In this document: positions 29,456 to 38,817 of the stretch, one piece after another | Layout: each line of letters begins with the position of its first letter | How positions within the stretch are numbered: position 1 is the stretch's first letter | Assembly: GCA_963712995.1 (NCBI GenBank) | Contig: CAVQKH010000016.1 | Location: 1 to 64,000, forward strand | Source: GCA-003244245 sp963712995 | Lineage (GTDB): Bacteria > Actinomycetota > Actinomycetes > Mycobacteriales > Pseudonocardiaceae | Reading direction: 5' to 3' | Length of the DNA: 64,000 nucleotides | The notes under the pieces: model-generated | Database searches by the model: none | What the model saw: the letters and a program-made list of their open reading frames with translations, nothing else | What the model was told of the DNA's origin: nothing | Position numbers and translations under genes: made by a program

Positions 29456-29905
29456 TTGACCTACCCCGATCCCGAAGAGCAGGAGTGCGCCGGTTCAGCA
29501 TCGCCCGGCCGTTCGAAAGACGGTGCGGGGGACGACCCGGGAGACACGCACACCACGTTCGCCCGCATCGTCGCGGGCCTGCGGGCCGAATCGGAGGAAC
29601 CCCGCTGGCCCGCGCCCGACACCGAACGTGACCCTGTACATGACCCCGCAGATGGCACTGGCGAGGACCACTTCGACCCGCCGGAACCACCACCGTTCCC
29701 GGTGCCACGCCCACGAACGGTGGGTGGTGTGCTCGCGCTGACCGTCGGGGTGCTGTTGCTGGTAAGCCCTAACCTGCTGGGTCTGGGCGCCCGCGCGGCA
29801 ACACCGTTGGGTCTGCTCGCCCTCATCGCGGGGATCGGTTGGCTGGTGATCGGCCTGCGGCCCGATCCACCATTGGACGGATCCGATGACGGGGCCCGGC
29901 TGTAG
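29456..29905 (+). CDS. Small membrane protein with two helices (unknown function)
   Basis: About 149 residues from a TTG at 29456 (LTYPDPEEQE). The first 95 residues are acidic and Pro-rich without clear fold (TTFARIVAGLRAE, DHFDPPEPPPFPVPRP). Two membrane helices follow: GGVLALTVGVLLLVSPNLLG and TPLGLLALIAGIGWLVIG. It ends with an acidic tail (DPPLDGSDDGARL). This layout is shared by small actinobacterial proteins next to the acyltransferase gene. Start choice is uncertain because no ATG or GTG lies in frame nearby. Function unknown. Confidence 0.65.
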   Translation: MTYPDPEEQECAGSASPGRSKDGAGDDPGDTHTTFARIVAGLRAESEEPRWPAPDTERDPVHDPADGTGEDHFDPPEPPPFPVPRPRTVGGVLALTVGVLLLVSPNLLGLGARAATPLGLLALIAGIGWLVIGLRPDPPLDGSDDGARL

Positions 29906-29950
29906 CTGTTCGGGCCGCCAGCACGGGCTCAGGCCGCCAACAGCGCAGTA

Positions 29951-30391
29951 TCAGGCGGGGAGCTCCACACGGCGTTTGAGTTCTTTCAGCGCGGTGTCCA
30001 TGATGACCTTCTCCGCCTTCCGTTTGATCATCCCGATCATCGGAACCGCGAGATCGACTGTGAGACTGTAGGTGACCTTGGTGGCTTCGCCGGCAGGTTC
30101 CAGGACGTAGGAACCATGCTGTGCCTTCTGCAGCTTGCCCTCGACCAGTTCCCACGCCACCGTCAGCCCGTCCACCGACCAGACGTACTCCAGGACGTAC
30201 TCGTCCTTCACCAGGCCGGCGTCCAGCGAGAACCGTACCCGCTCCGCGCGGTCGCCCTCGCCGGGAATGATCACTTCGGCCTTCTTCACCGCCGCCGCCC
30301 ATTGCGGGTAGCCGGAGAAGTCGGCGATCACATCCATGATCGCCTTCGGGCCGGCGTTGATAACGATGGACTGGGTTGAGTGATCGGCCAT
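29951..30391 (-). CDS. SRPBCC (START-like) family protein
   Basis: 146 residues. MADHSTQSIVINAGPKAIMD, DVIADFSGYPQWAAAVKKAE, YSLTVDLAVPMIGMIKRKA and the C-terminal helix KVIMDTALKELKRRVEL show the helix-grip fold of polyketide cyclase/START-like proteins. It corresponds to Rv2185c in position. Members bind hydrophobic ligands, but no catalytic residues or ligand can be named. It lies downstream of the metallophosphoesterase gene with 36 bases between and is probably in the same operon. Confidence 0.85.
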   Translation of the reverse strand: MADHSTQSIVINAGPKAIMDVIADFSGYPQWAAAVKKAEVIIPGEGDRAERVRFSLDAGLVKDEYVLEYVWSVDGLTVAWELVEGKLQKAQHGSYVLEPAGEATKVTYSLTVDLAVPMIGMIKRKAEKVIMDTALKELKRRVELPA

Positions 30392-30427
30392 GCGCGCAGG
30401 TTACCGGGTCACCTGCACCGGGAGTGG

Positions 30428-31216
30428 TCAACACCGCACCACGTGTGGGACCCCGGTTCGCTGGAAATGCCCGACGTTGACGCACTCGGTTCGCCCCACC
30501 CGGACCCGCCGGGCCAGTGGCTGATGTACGTGCCCGAACAGCGCACAGCGGGGTCGGTCTCGCCGGATCACTGCGAGCAGGTGCTCGGAGCCGATCTCAG
30601 AGCGCCGAGCCTGCACGTCGTAGAGCAGCTCAGGAACCGCGGGCGGGATGTGGCTGCACAACATGTCCACCCGCCCGAGCGCCGCGACGGCCGCCGCGTA
30701 TTGCCGCGGAGTTCGCAGATAGGGGCTGAACACCGACTCACCCTGCGGTAACACACCCTCAGGTCGCAGACCGCCACCCACGAAACCCCATTTCAAGCCT
30801 CCGATCTCGGCGCTCTGACCATCCAGGACGTGCACACCGGCATGCGCGAAGCGCGGCCACAGCTCAGGTAGGTCCACGTTGCCGGGTGTGGCGTAGGTCG
30901 GGCAGGGCAGCACCGCGAACAACCGTTCGTACTGCTCGGAAATGGCCTGGCGGACCACCTCGCGGGAGTCGGGCACCTGGGCCCACAGCCTCCGCGCGAA
31001 CGCCGCCGCCGCGCCGGGCGCGCCGCTGCTGCGCAACTGGGCATACCGGTGCACCGTGGCGGGCCCGAATATCGAGCCGAGAATCCCAGCGGAATGATCG
31101 TGGTAGTCCACGAAGTCGATCAGATCTCCGAGCACCAGCAGGGCGTCGGCACCCTCACCTGCCCTGGCCAGCGCTTCCACGTTGCCGTGCACGTCGGACA
31201 CCACGTGGACGCGCAC
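30428..31216 (-). CDS. Metallophosphoesterase
   Basis: 262 residues from a GTG at 31216. The calcineurin-type motifs are all visible: VRVHVVSDVHGNVEAL (DxH), LVLGDLIDFVDYHDH (GDxxD), YATPGNVD (GN followed by D rather than H), MLCSHIPPAVPEL and CALFGHVHQPLARRVRVG (GHxH). It should hydrolyse a phosphate ester with two metals. Substrate unknown. The group is conserved near fadD in actinobacteria. It is divergent from the acyl-CoA synthetase gene, with 138 bases between the starts. Confidence 0.87.
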   Translation of the reverse strand: MRVHVVSDVHGNVEALARAGEGADALLVLGDLIDFVDYHDHSAGILGSIFGPATVHRYAQLRSSGAPGAAAAFARRLWAQVPDSREVVRQAISEQYERLFAVLPCPTYATPGNVDLPELWPRFAHAGVHVLDGQSAEIGGLKWGFVGGGLRPEGVLPQGESVFSPYLRTPRQYAAAVAALGRVDMLCSHIPPAVPELLYDVQARRSEIGSEHLLAVIRRDRPRCALFGHVHQPLARRVRVGRTECVNVGHFQRTGVPHVVRC

Positions 31217-31354
31217 GGTACCGCACGCTACCGGGCGCCGGCACGGGTCTGGCGAACCAGGCAAGTCGCCGAGCAGAAGGGCTGTTGGACGAAACCAGGC
31301 TCGCGATACGTTTCCCAGCAGTACTCGACGAGCTAGCGAGCTGCGGAGGTAGGA

Positions 31355-33157
31355 GTGCGGGAGTTCACGGTTCCCGCCACCACCACGGTGGATGATCAGG
31401 AGAACCTCACCGACGCGGTGTGGGCCAACGCCGAGCGCTTCGCTGGTAGCACCAGCTTCCGGCGCCGGATCGACGGCAGCTGGGTAGACGTCACAGCGAG
31501 GGAATTCGCAGATCAGGTGATCGGAGTGGCCAAGGGACTCATCGCAGCGGGCATCGAGCGCGGGGATCGGATCGCGTTGCTGTCGAGGACCCGCTATGAG
31601 TGGACCCTGCTGGACTACGCGATCTGGGCCGCCGGCGGATCGACGGTGCCGATTTACGAGACATCCTCCCCAGAGCAGGTGGAGTGGATCCTGTCGGATT
31701 CCGGCTCCAAGGCGATCATGGTCGAGACGCCCACCCACCACGAGATGGTCCAGCTCTTGGCTGATCGGTTGGGCTCGCCAGTCCCGATCTGGCAGATCGA
31801 GCGGACTGGCGACCCGGCCGCGGCGATCGAGGCACTCATCGCGCTGGGCTCCGAGATCTCCACCGATCTCGCGCGGGAGCGCGCCGGCTCGGTGGGCGCG
31901 GAGGACCTGGCGACACTGATCTACACCTCAGGTACCACGGGACGACCCAAAGGCTGCGAGATCACCCACCGCAACCTGCTCGGTGTGACGCGCGCGGCCG
32001 TGGGAGAGTTTCCCGAGCTGATGCAGTCGGGCAACTCGGTGCTGTTGTTCCTGCCGCTGGCGCACGTGCTCGCCCGGATCATCCAGACCTGCTGTGTGTA
32101 CGCGCGGATCACCCTCGGGCACAGTCCTGATACGAAAAACCTGGTCGCCGAGCTATCCGAATTCCGGCCCACCTTCGTACTGGCGGTGCCACGGGTATTC
32201 GAGAAGGTCTACAACTCGGCCCGGCAGAAAGCGTATGCCGAAGGCAAAGGCCGCATCTTCGATATGGCCGTGTCCACCGCCGTGGAGTGGAGCCGCGCCC
32301 GTGACGCAGGGGGAGCCGGGCTGGCGCTGCGGGCCAAGCATGCGGTATTCGACCAGTTGGTCTACGCCAAGCTCCGGGCGGTGCTGGGCAGCCGCTGCGT
32401 TGCGGCGGTGTCCGGTGGTGCCCCGTTGGGCGAGCGGCTCGGGCATTTCTATCGGGGTCTCGGGGTGTCGGTGTTCGAAGGCTATGGGCTGACCGAGACC
32501 AGCGCACCCGCCACCGCGAACACCGAGCAACACCTCAAGATCGGCACAGTCGGTCGGCCGCTGCCTGGTGTGTCGATCAGGATCGCCGACGACGGCGAGG
32601 TGCTGATCAAGAGCCCCGGTGTGCTGCGCCGGTACTGGCACGACGAACAGGCCACCCAGGAGTTGATCGTCGACGGCTGGCTGCACACCGGCGATCTCGG
32701 CGAGCTGGACCAGGACGGCTTCCTACGGGTCACCGGACGCAAGAAGGAGATCATCGTCACGGCTGGCGGCAAGAACGTCTCCCCCGCCGCGCTGGAGGAC
32801 CGGATCCGCGCCCACCGGCTGGTCAGCCAGTGCCTGGTGGTGGGCGATCAGCAGCCCTTCATCGCCGCCCTGATCACCATCGATGCCGAGGCGCTGCCGG
32901 TGTGGTGCGCCGAGCACCGGAAACCGACCAACACCCTCGCTGACCTGCTCGACGATGCGGACCTGCACGCCGAACTGCAGCACGCGGTGGACGACGCCAA
33001 CGCGACCGTGTCCAAAGCTGAGGCGGTTCGCAAGTTCCGGGTCCTGCCGGTCGACTTCACCGAGCAGGGCGGTCAGCTCACCCCGAGTCTCAAGATCAAG
33101 CGTGCGTTGGCGCTCAAGGAATTCGCAGCCGAGATCGAAGCCCTGTACGCACCGTAG
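31355..33157 (+). CDS. Long-chain fatty acid-CoA ligase (FadD15-like)
   Basis: 600 residues. It activates fatty acids to acyl-CoA through an acyl-adenylate. The P-loop LATLIYTSGTTGRPKGCEIT, FEGYGLTETSAPA, DGWLHTGDLGELDQDG and the hinge GRKKEIIVTAGGKNVSP are complete. The Lys needed for adenylation near the C-terminus lies in TPSLKIKRALALKEF. The GTG start follows GGAGGTAGGA. It faces pimB, whose 3' end is 6 bases away, matching the Rv2187-Rv2188c arrangement. Confidence 0.95.
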   Translation: MREFTVPATTTVDDQENLTDAVWANAERFAGSTSFRRRIDGSWVDVTAREFADQVIGVAKGLIAAGIERGDRIALLSRTRYEWTLLDYAIWAAGGSTVPIYETSSPEQVEWILSDSGSKAIMVETPTHHEMVQLLADRLGSPVPIWQIERTGDPAAAIEALIALGSEISTDLARERAGSVGAEDLATLIYTSGTTGRPKGCEITHRNLLGVTRAAVGEFPELMQSGNSVLLFLPLAHVLARIIQTCCVYARITLGHSPDTKNLVAELSEFRPTFVLAVPRVFEKVYNSARQKAYAEGKGRIFDMAVSTAVEWSRARDAGGAGLALRAKHAVFDQLVYAKLRAVLGSRCVAAVSGGAPLGERLGHFYRGLGVSVFEGYGLTETSAPATANTEQHLKIGTVGRPLPGVSIRIADDGEVLIKSPGVLRRYWHDEQATQELIVDGWLHTGDLGELDQDGFLRVTGRKKEIIVTAGGKNVSPAALEDRIRAHRLVSQCLVVGDQQPFIAALITIDAEALPVWCAEHRKPTNTLADLLDDADLHAELQHAVDDANATVSKAEAVRKFRVLPVDFTEQGGQLTPSLKIKRALALKEFAAEIEALYAP

Positions 33158-33163
33158 GCACGG

Positions 33164-34291
33164 TTACCCACCAACGAGCAGCGCAGCGAGCCGATCCGCT
33201 CGGCAGGACCAGCTCCAGTCCTGCTGCATCCAGAGCCGCCCGCGCCGGCCCATCGCCGACGCGCGGTCGGGATCCGCGAGCAGCGACGCGACGGCCGCAG
33301 CCACCGCGGCCACGTCACGACCGTTGACGAGTTCACCTGTCTCGCCGGCCCGGACGGTCTCCCGCGCCCCGCCGGCGTCACCCACCACGACCGGTAATCC
33401 GGTCGCCGCGGCTTCCAGAAACACCAGACCGAGCCCTTCGACGTCCAACCCGCGACCCCGTGTCCGGCAGGGCATCGCGAAGACGTCGCCAGCGGCGTAG
33501 TAGGCAGGCAGCTCAGACCAGGGGGCGGACCCGACGCACACCACGGCGTCGGCGACGCCGCACGACTCCGCCAGCCGGTGCAACCCAGCCCACTGAGGTC
33601 CATCGCCGACGAGCAACAGCCTGGCCCCCGGCACTCGGCGCCGGACCATGGGTAGCGCTCGCACCAGCATGTCCTGCCCCTTGCGCGCCACCAGTCGGGA
33701 CACGCACAACACCACCGGGGCCTCCCCCAGTTGATGGCGCCGCCGGATCTCGGCACGAGCGTCGGGATCCGGCCGGAAAGCCTGGCAGTCGACACCGGGT
33801 GGAAGGAGTTCCAGAGCAGCCCGAGGACCGAGAGCTGACGCGATCCGGCGGCGGGTGTACCGGCTCACCGCGGTGACGACATCGGAATCCGCGCCGATCC
33901 GGCGAAGTGCCATCCGGCCAGGGGGCACCATCGACCAACCCACCTCATGCCCGTGGCTACTGGCCAGCACCCGCGCTGCACCGGCGCGGCGCAACGCCGG
34001 ACCGAGCAGGGCCAGTGGGGCGGCCGCGCCGAACCATGCGGTGTCGCAGCGCAGGTCTTTGAGCAGCCCAACGGCCCGCCGGAGCACCGGCGGAGTGGGA
34101 AGCATGAGGGTGCCGGGATGGCGGATGACCGGAAACGGCAATCCGGCGTCGAAGGTCTCCGCACCCGGCCAGTCCGGTGCGTAGACAACGATCGCATCCG
34201 CCGGCAGCGCCATAGCCAGCCGGTGCAAGTAGGCCTGGATTCCACCGGGCCGCGGTGGGAAGTCATTGCTCACCAGCAGGGTCCGCGGCAT
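33164..34291 (-). CDS. pimB: GDP-mannose-dependent phosphatidylinositol mannosyltransferase PimB
   Basis: 375 residues from an ATG at 34291. GT-B fold, GT4 family: the N-terminal LLVSNDFPPRPGGIQAYLHR, SSHGHEVGWSMVPPGRMALR, VVLCVSRLVARKGQDMLVRA, and the donor site DVEGLGLVFLEAAATGLPVV (E-x7-E type). It matches mycobacterial PimB' (Rv2188c), which adds the second mannose to phosphatidylinositol monomannoside for lipomannan synthesis. Neighbouring fadD and envelope hydrolases fit an envelope role. Assignment rests on family and synteny. Confidence 0.92.
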   Translation of the reverse strand: MPRTLLVSNDFPPRPGGIQAYLHRLAMALPADAIVVYAPDWPGAETFDAGLPFPVIRHPGTLMLPTPPVLRRAVGLLKDLRCDTAWFGAAAPLALLGPALRRAGAARVLASSHGHEVGWSMVPPGRMALRRIGADSDVVTAVSRYTRRRIASALGPRAALELLPPGVDCQAFRPDPDARAEIRRRHQLGEAPVVLCVSRLVARKGQDMLVRALPMVRRRVPGARLLLVGDGPQWAGLHRLAESCGVADAVVCVGSAPWSELPAYYAAGDVFAMPCRTRGRGLDVEGLGLVFLEAAATGLPVVVGDAGGARETVRAGETGELVNGRDVAAVAAAVASLLADPDRASAMGRRGRLWMQQDWSWSCRADRLAALLVGG

Positions 34292-34391
34292 CGACCCGAC
34301 GGTATCGGGGCGGGCACCAGCGGACTGCAACCCGAACTCGCCTCGGCGGACGCCCTCTGTGCGAGCTGGGGAGACCGGAGAGCCGGTGGGC

Positions 34392-35501
34392 TCAGCCAAT
34401 CCGGCTCATCGCGGTGACGTGGCGCCACGGGACCGGAACGACCTTCACCACGTCGCCGCTCTGCGGCGCGTTGACATAGAGGCCGTTACCGATGTACAGG
34501 CCGATGTGGCTGATCGGAGAGTACAACGCGATGAGGTCGCCGGGCCGCAGCTGAGACTGGCTGACGCTGCGACCCATCCGCGCCTGCTCCTGGGCCGAGT
34601 GCGGCAGACCGGGCAGGCCGGCCTGCTCGAAAGACCATTTCACCAGGCCCGAGCAGTCGAAGGTGATCGGACCGTCACCGCCCCACACGTATGCCGAGCC
34701 CTGCTTGCCCAGTGCCACCCGCGCAGCTTGGACCGCGACCCCGGTGCCCACCAGATTGATCGGGAAGCGGGTATTGCCGCCGGAGAGATAGACGGCGCGC
34801 GCCTGGCGGGTCAGCGCCGCAAGACGCTTGGTGACCACCTGAATCTGCCGGTCCATGTCGGCACGGGAACGGGTCAGCTCACCTTCGAGCTGTGCGGCAT
34901 CGCGTTCGGCCTGGCCCGCCCGCACCGCTGCATCGTGGGCAGATCGCTCCGCCTGCTGGGCCTGGGCAAGGGCGCCAGTGAGCCGATCGAGTGCGTTCTT
35001 GTGGTCCACCGCGAGAATGTCCAGCGCCGACATCTGGTCCAGGAAATCCTGCGGTGAGTCGCTGACCAGCAGCGCGGACAGCCGGGACAGCCGCGCACCC
35101 TGGAATGACGCACTGGTGAGTCGGTCTACTTGCTCACGATACTGACCCTGAACTTGCCGAGAGCGCTCTGCGGCGGCAACAGCGCCGGTGGCATCTTCCC
35201 TGGCTCGGTCCAGATCAGCGCGACGGGCGTTCAACTGGTCGCGGGCGTAGTGCCACTTCTCGGTGAGCACCTCAGCCTGTCGATTCAGCTCGGCAAGCTG
35301 CTGAAGTGCCGTTTGGCCATCTCCGGGCAATGCGGGCTCGGCGGTGGCCGCTGTGGGCTCGGCGGTGGCCGAGGGAGACATCATGCTCGCCAGAAGGCCC
35401 ATGGTGGCGGCAGTCACGACCACTGAGAGGCCGCGTTTAAGACCACCGGGTCTACGACCACCGGACCCCAGAACGCCGGGCTTCAGATGATGGGCCGACA
35501 C
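34392..35501 (-). CDS. NlpC/P60 cell-wall endopeptidase, paralog 1 (RipC-like)
   Basis: 369 residues. A signal segment (LSVVVTAATMGLLASMMSPS) is followed by a long coiled coil (about 60-235, rich in Ala, Gln, Arg, Glu). A C-terminal NlpC/P60 domain follows: GDGPITFDCSGLVKWSFEQA with the catalytic Cys, GDLIALYSPISHIGLYIGNG with the catalytic His, then YVNAPQSGDVVKV. It should cut peptide stems of peptidoglycan (between D-Glu and diaminopimelate in the family). The coiled coil is expected to be regulatory, as in RipC/FtsX partners. A paralog lies just upstream. Confidence 0.93.
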   Translation of the reverse strand: MSAHHLKPGVLGSGGRRPGGLKRGLSVVVTAATMGLLASMMSPSATAEPTAATAEPALPGDGQTALQQLAELNRQAEVLTEKWHYARDQLNARRADLDRAREDATGAVAAAERSRQVQGQYREQVDRLTSASFQGARLSRLSALLVSDSPQDFLDQMSALDILAVDHKNALDRLTGALAQAQQAERSAHDAAVRAGQAERDAAQLEGELTRSRADMDRQIQVVTKRLAALTRQARAVYLSGGNTRFPINLVGTGVAVQAARVALGKQGSAYVWGGDGPITFDCSGLVKWSFEQAGLPGLPHSAQEQARMGRSVSQSQLRPGDLIALYSPISHIGLYIGNGLYVNAPQSGDVVKVVPVPWRHVTAMSRIG

Positions 35502-35712
35502 GTTGCGGCTGTCTCCTTCTTCCCTTGGACCGCCTACCGGGTTCAGCAGTGACCTGCGGTGTCGCCCGTTTGGACGACACCTACCGCGAGGTCTCGGGAA
35601 GGTTACGAAAGTCGACCGACACTGTCACCACCGACGCGCCAGCGATACGGCCAAGATGTCCTCTGGACACGATGGGCGTCACCACACTGGACACAGTGTT
35701 CGGTTCCACCGA

Positions 35713-35997
35713 TCAGCCCACGTTCCACCTAGACCGCTCGTCCTCATTCCTGGACCGCTCAGCGCTGTCTCGTAGGTGTTCGTCTCGCTCTGCTCCGGGC
35801 CGCCTTGCTCGGCGACCCGCATGGCGATCCACCAGCTGTAAGCGGGGCACCATGCCGACCTCGGCCAGGGTGTCCAGCGCCCAGCGCTCAGTGCCGTCGA
35901 ACTCGACGCCGCCAGGCGGCGCACCGAGTAGGACGGTGATGACGCAGTCCTTGCAGGCGTCGCCACGGACCTCGCACCGGTCGCAATCCACAATCAT
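35713..35997 (-). CDS. Small conserved CxxC-CxxC protein between the NlpC/P60 genes
   Basis: 94 residues from an ATG at 35997 with GGAGG 5 bases upstream. The N-terminus MIVDCDRCEVRGDACKDCVI holds two Cys pairs (CDRC and CKDC), a likely metal-binding knuckle. GAPPGGVEFDGTERWALDTL and LAEVGMVPRLQLVD follow. A tail rich in Arg, Glu and Asp is probably flexible. Similar small proteins occur across actinobacteria next to NlpC/P60 genes. Function unknown. It is not an upstream extension of either hydrolase. The flanking stretches 35502-35712 and 35998-36102 hold no other gene. Confidence 0.7.
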   Translation of the reverse strand: MIVDCDRCEVRGDACKDCVITVLLGAPPGGVEFDGTERWALDTLAEVGMVPRLQLVDRHAGRRARRPGAERDEHLRDSAERSRNEDERSRWNVG

Positions 35998-36102
35998 GTC
36001 GGCCTCCATCTCGCTGGTGATCTCGTCACTGCGGACGTTAGACCGCGACACCGACAATTTCGGGATGTTCAGACCCGGGCCACTCCTGAGCTGCTGGGAC
36101 AA

Positions 36103-37143
36103 TCAGCCGATTCGCCGGATCGCCGTGACGTCACGCCACGGGACTCGGGCAACTTTGACGACATCGCCACTCTGCGGCGCGTTGATGTAGAGCCCGTTGC
36201 CGACGTAGATGCCGATGTGACTCACCGGCCAGTACAGGGCGATGAGGTCGCCGGGTAACAGGCTCGAGACAACTGGACTACCAACCCTGGCCTGATCGAA
36301 GGCCACTCTCGGCAGGCCGACCCCGGCCTGCCGGTAGGCCCACATCACCAGACCTGAGCAGTCAAAGGTTCCCGGCCCTTCGGCTCCCCAGATATACGGC
36401 GCTCCCTGCCGGGTCAACGCGGCCCGCAGAGCCCTGATCCCGAGAGTGTCACCGACCATGTCGATCGGGTAGTCGGTGAATCCTTCAGAAGCGTAATGGG
36501 CGAACTCGTCAGCGGTAAGCTGACCGAGGCGTTCCTGCACCAGATTGATCTGATGGCCCATCTCGAGCCGAGCATTCGTCACATCGCCGGCGATCCGAGC
36601 GGCATCGAGTTCGGCGACGGCCGCCCTCGTCTCGGCGTCGGTGGCGACGAGTTCCGCCTGCTCGGTGCGGGCCACAGCGGCGGCAAGCTTGTCCATCACC
36701 GCTCTGTTGCTCACTGCCAGCACGTCCAGCGCGGACATCTGATCCATGAACTGTTCCGGTGAGTCGCTGATCAGCATCGCGGTGAGGCTGCTGATGCGGA
36801 CGCCCTCGAAGGTGGCGCTGGTCAGCCGATCGACCTGAGCGCGAAACTCGCGCTGAGCCGCACGGGCCTGATCGGCCATAGCGGTCGCGGCCGCTACGTC
36901 ACGATGCGCCTGTTCCGCGTCGGCCTGACGGGCGAGTAGCCGGTCGCTGGCCAACTTCCACTGCTCGGTGATGACCTCGGCCTGACGACTCAACGCACGA
37001 ACCTGGGCAGCAGACCCAGCCGGATCGGGCGCTGGAGCGGGGGCTGGATCGGCGGCCGCAGTCGCTGGCGGCATGCTAAGCACGGCAGCGAAGGCAACGC
37101 CAGCCACCACGCTGCGAAATATGCGGTTCTGACGATGGGACAC
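36103..37143 (-). CDS. NlpC/P60 cell-wall endopeptidase, paralog 2
   Basis: 346 residues from a GTG at 37143 (an adjacent GTG and an ATG at 37260 are also in frame). Signal peptide FRSVVAGVAFAAVLSMPPAT ending near Ala-Ala-Ala-Asp; coiled coil (VRALSRQAEVITEQWKLASD onward). The C-terminal domain has GPGTFDCSGLVMWAYRQAGV (Cys), LLPGDLIALYWPVSHIGIYV (His) and YINAPQSGDVVKVARVPWRD. It is a close paralog of the gene at 34392-35501: matching stretches include SDSPxxFxDQMSALD and the last 40 residues. Tandem duplication is the simplest origin. Both probably act in septal or growth-linked wall cleavage. Confidence 0.93.
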   Translation of the reverse strand: MSHRQNRIFRSVVAGVAFAAVLSMPPATAAADPAPAPAPDPAGSAAQVRALSRQAEVITEQWKLASDRLLARQADAEQAHRDVAAATAMADQARAAQREFRAQVDRLTSATFEGVRISSLTAMLISDSPEQFMDQMSALDVLAVSNRAVMDKLAAAVARTEQAELVATDAETRAAVAELDAARIAGDVTNARLEMGHQINLVQERLGQLTADEFAHYASEGFTDYPIDMVGDTLGIRALRAALTRQGAPYIWGAEGPGTFDCSGLVMWAYRQAGVGLPRVAFDQARVGSPVVSSLLPGDLIALYWPVSHIGIYVGNGLYINAPQSGDVVKVARVPWRDVTAIRRIG

Positions 37144-37308
37144 CACCCGCGGATGTCTCCTATTCTCGGACCGCAAAGTCCGGAGGCGTGACTGGTAGCG
37201 GGAGATCACCCCGCGTATTGGGCTAACGGGACTCCACGTCGAATGGACGCGGATCTTCACCCCAACGAAGTAGAAACGCCACGCCGCGGCGGCATATCCT
37301 CAAAAAAA

Positions 37309-38388
37309 CTACTCAGCGTCGCCGGGTTCGCGCTGCGCTGCGGACAGCGCATGGGTCAGGCTCGTCCAGCGCTCCAGCAGGGCACCAGCAGCACCGGAAT
37401 CGACAGCTTCAGCGGCACGCTGTGTCATTCCGGGGAGAGCGTCGAGCGGATCAGCTGATACGCCGTGGTAGGCCACCAGTGCCGCGGCGGCATTGAGCAG
37501 CACGGCGTCGCGGACCGGACCGGGTTGCCCGGCGAGCAGGCACCGCACCGCGTCGGCATTGGCCGCCGCGTCTCCACCACGCAGGTCGTCACGGCGGCTC
37601 ACCGGCACACCCAGCGCAGCAGGGTCCATCCGATCACGGCGCACCCCGCCCGCAGAAACCACCCATATCGAGGTGGTGGTGGTGGTCGTGATCTCGTCGA
37701 GGCCGTCATCACCGCGGACGACCAGCGCGTCGATCCCTCGGTCGGCGAGTACCTGGGCGATCACCGGCGCCATCCGCAGATCTGCACAACCCACCAGCGC
37801 AGTCCCCGGCTGCGCCGGATTGGTCAAGGGCCCGAGGAAGTTGAACGCCGTCGATATCCCGATCTCCCGGCGCACCCCGGCCGCATACCGCATCGCCGGG
37901 TGGAACACAGGCGCGAAGCAAAATCCGATTCCGGCCTCGGCGACACACTGCGCGACCTGCTCCGGGCCGAGGTCGATCGCCACCCCGAGTGCCTCGAGCA
38001 CATCCGCAGCGCCACATTGGGAGGACGCCGCGCGGTTACCGTGCTTGATCACTGGTGCACCCGCGGCGGCAGTCACCAGCGCGGCCATTGTGGAAATGTT
38101 GACGGTGTGCGCTTGGTCACCCCCGGTGCCGACCACATCGACCGCTCGCTGGGGCAGATGGACACGGCGAGCGTGCGAAAGCATGCCTTCAGCCAGGCCG
38201 GCGATCTCCGCCGGCGTCTCGCCCTTGACCCGCAACGCCACCACGAACGCCGCCACCTGCGCAGGCGTCGCCTGTCCGGACATCACCTGCTCCATCGCCC
38301 AGGTGGTGTCCTGGGAGTCCAGATCCATGCCGGCGATCAACTGGGTGAGCAACACCGGCCAACTACGCGAACGCAGCGATGCAACCAT
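37309..38388 (-). CDS. trpD: Anthranilate phosphoribosyltransferase
   Basis: 359 residues. It joins anthranilate and PRPP in tryptophan synthesis. PRPP site DVVGTGGDQAHTVNISTMAA, KHGNRAASSQCGAADVLEAL (the second glycine-rich part), and FLGPLTNPAQPGTALVGC are characteristic. An unusual run of six threonines (LDEITTTTTTSIWVV) replaces the more usual short sequence. Single gene away from the other trp genes, in the Rv2192c position. It starts 12 bases after the receiver-like gene ends, so both are probably one operon. Confidence 0.95.
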   Translation of the reverse strand: MVASLRSRSWPVLLTQLIAGMDLDSQDTTWAMEQVMSGQATPAQVAAFVVALRVKGETPAEIAGLAEGMLSHARRVHLPQRAVDVVGTGGDQAHTVNISTMAALVTAAAGAPVIKHGNRAASSQCGAADVLEALGVAIDLGPEQVAQCVAEAGIGFCFAPVFHPAMRYAAGVRREIGISTAFNFLGPLTNPAQPGTALVGCADLRMAPVIAQVLADRGIDALVVRGDDGLDEITTTTTTSIWVVSAGGVRRDRMDPAALGVPVSRRDDLRGGDAAANADAVRCLLAGQPGPVRDAVLLNAAAALVAYHGVSADPLDALPGMTQRAAEAVDSGAAGALLERWTSLTHALSAAQREPGDAE

Positions 38389-38400
38389 GGCTACGGGGCC

Positions 38401-38817
38401 TCAGCCCTTCGCCGCGGAGGGCCGGTGCGAGCGGAGCACCTCAGCCACGGTCTCGGCAGCGACCAGCGGATCCAGCGGGTGCACGATCACCGCGTCGGCC
38501 TGCGACCAGACAGCCAGCCAACGGTCATCCCGGCGCCGCACTGAAATGATCACTGGCGGACACTTCGCAATCTCGTTCTTGAGCTGCCGGGACAACCCCA
38601 TCCCTCCGGTGGGCTGTGCCTCACCGTCCAGAATGGCCAGGCCAACACCACCCGCGTCCACCGCGCTCAACACCTCAGCAATCGTGCCAACCTCGACATA
38701 CCGCAGGCGACCGACATCCGCCGCAGGACGCGACCCGACAGCATTGATGATGACCTCGCGCACCTCTGGCCGGTGACTGAATACCAGCACTGTGGTGGCT
38801 TCGCTCGGGACGTCCAT
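38401..38817 (-). CDS. Receiver-like protein (degenerate response regulator)
   Basis: 138 residues from an ATG at 38817. TTVLVFSHRPEVREVIINAV, VGLAILDGEAQPTGGMGLSR (Asp at the phospho-acceptor place) and CPPVIISVRRRDD form a CheY-like fold with no output domain. The final third, WLAVWSQADAVIVHPLDPLV, fits the last receiver helix, but the usual Lys at the switch site is absent. It accompanies trpD and ctaE in several actinobacteria. Its regulator role is unproven. Confidence 0.75.
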   Translation of the reverse strand: MDVPSEATTVLVFSHRPEVREVIINAVGSRPAADVGRLRYVEVGTIAEVLSAVDAGGVGLAILDGEAQPTGGMGLSRQLKNEIAKCPPVIISVRRRDDRWLAVWSQADAVIVHPLDPLVAAETVAEVLRSHRPSAAKG

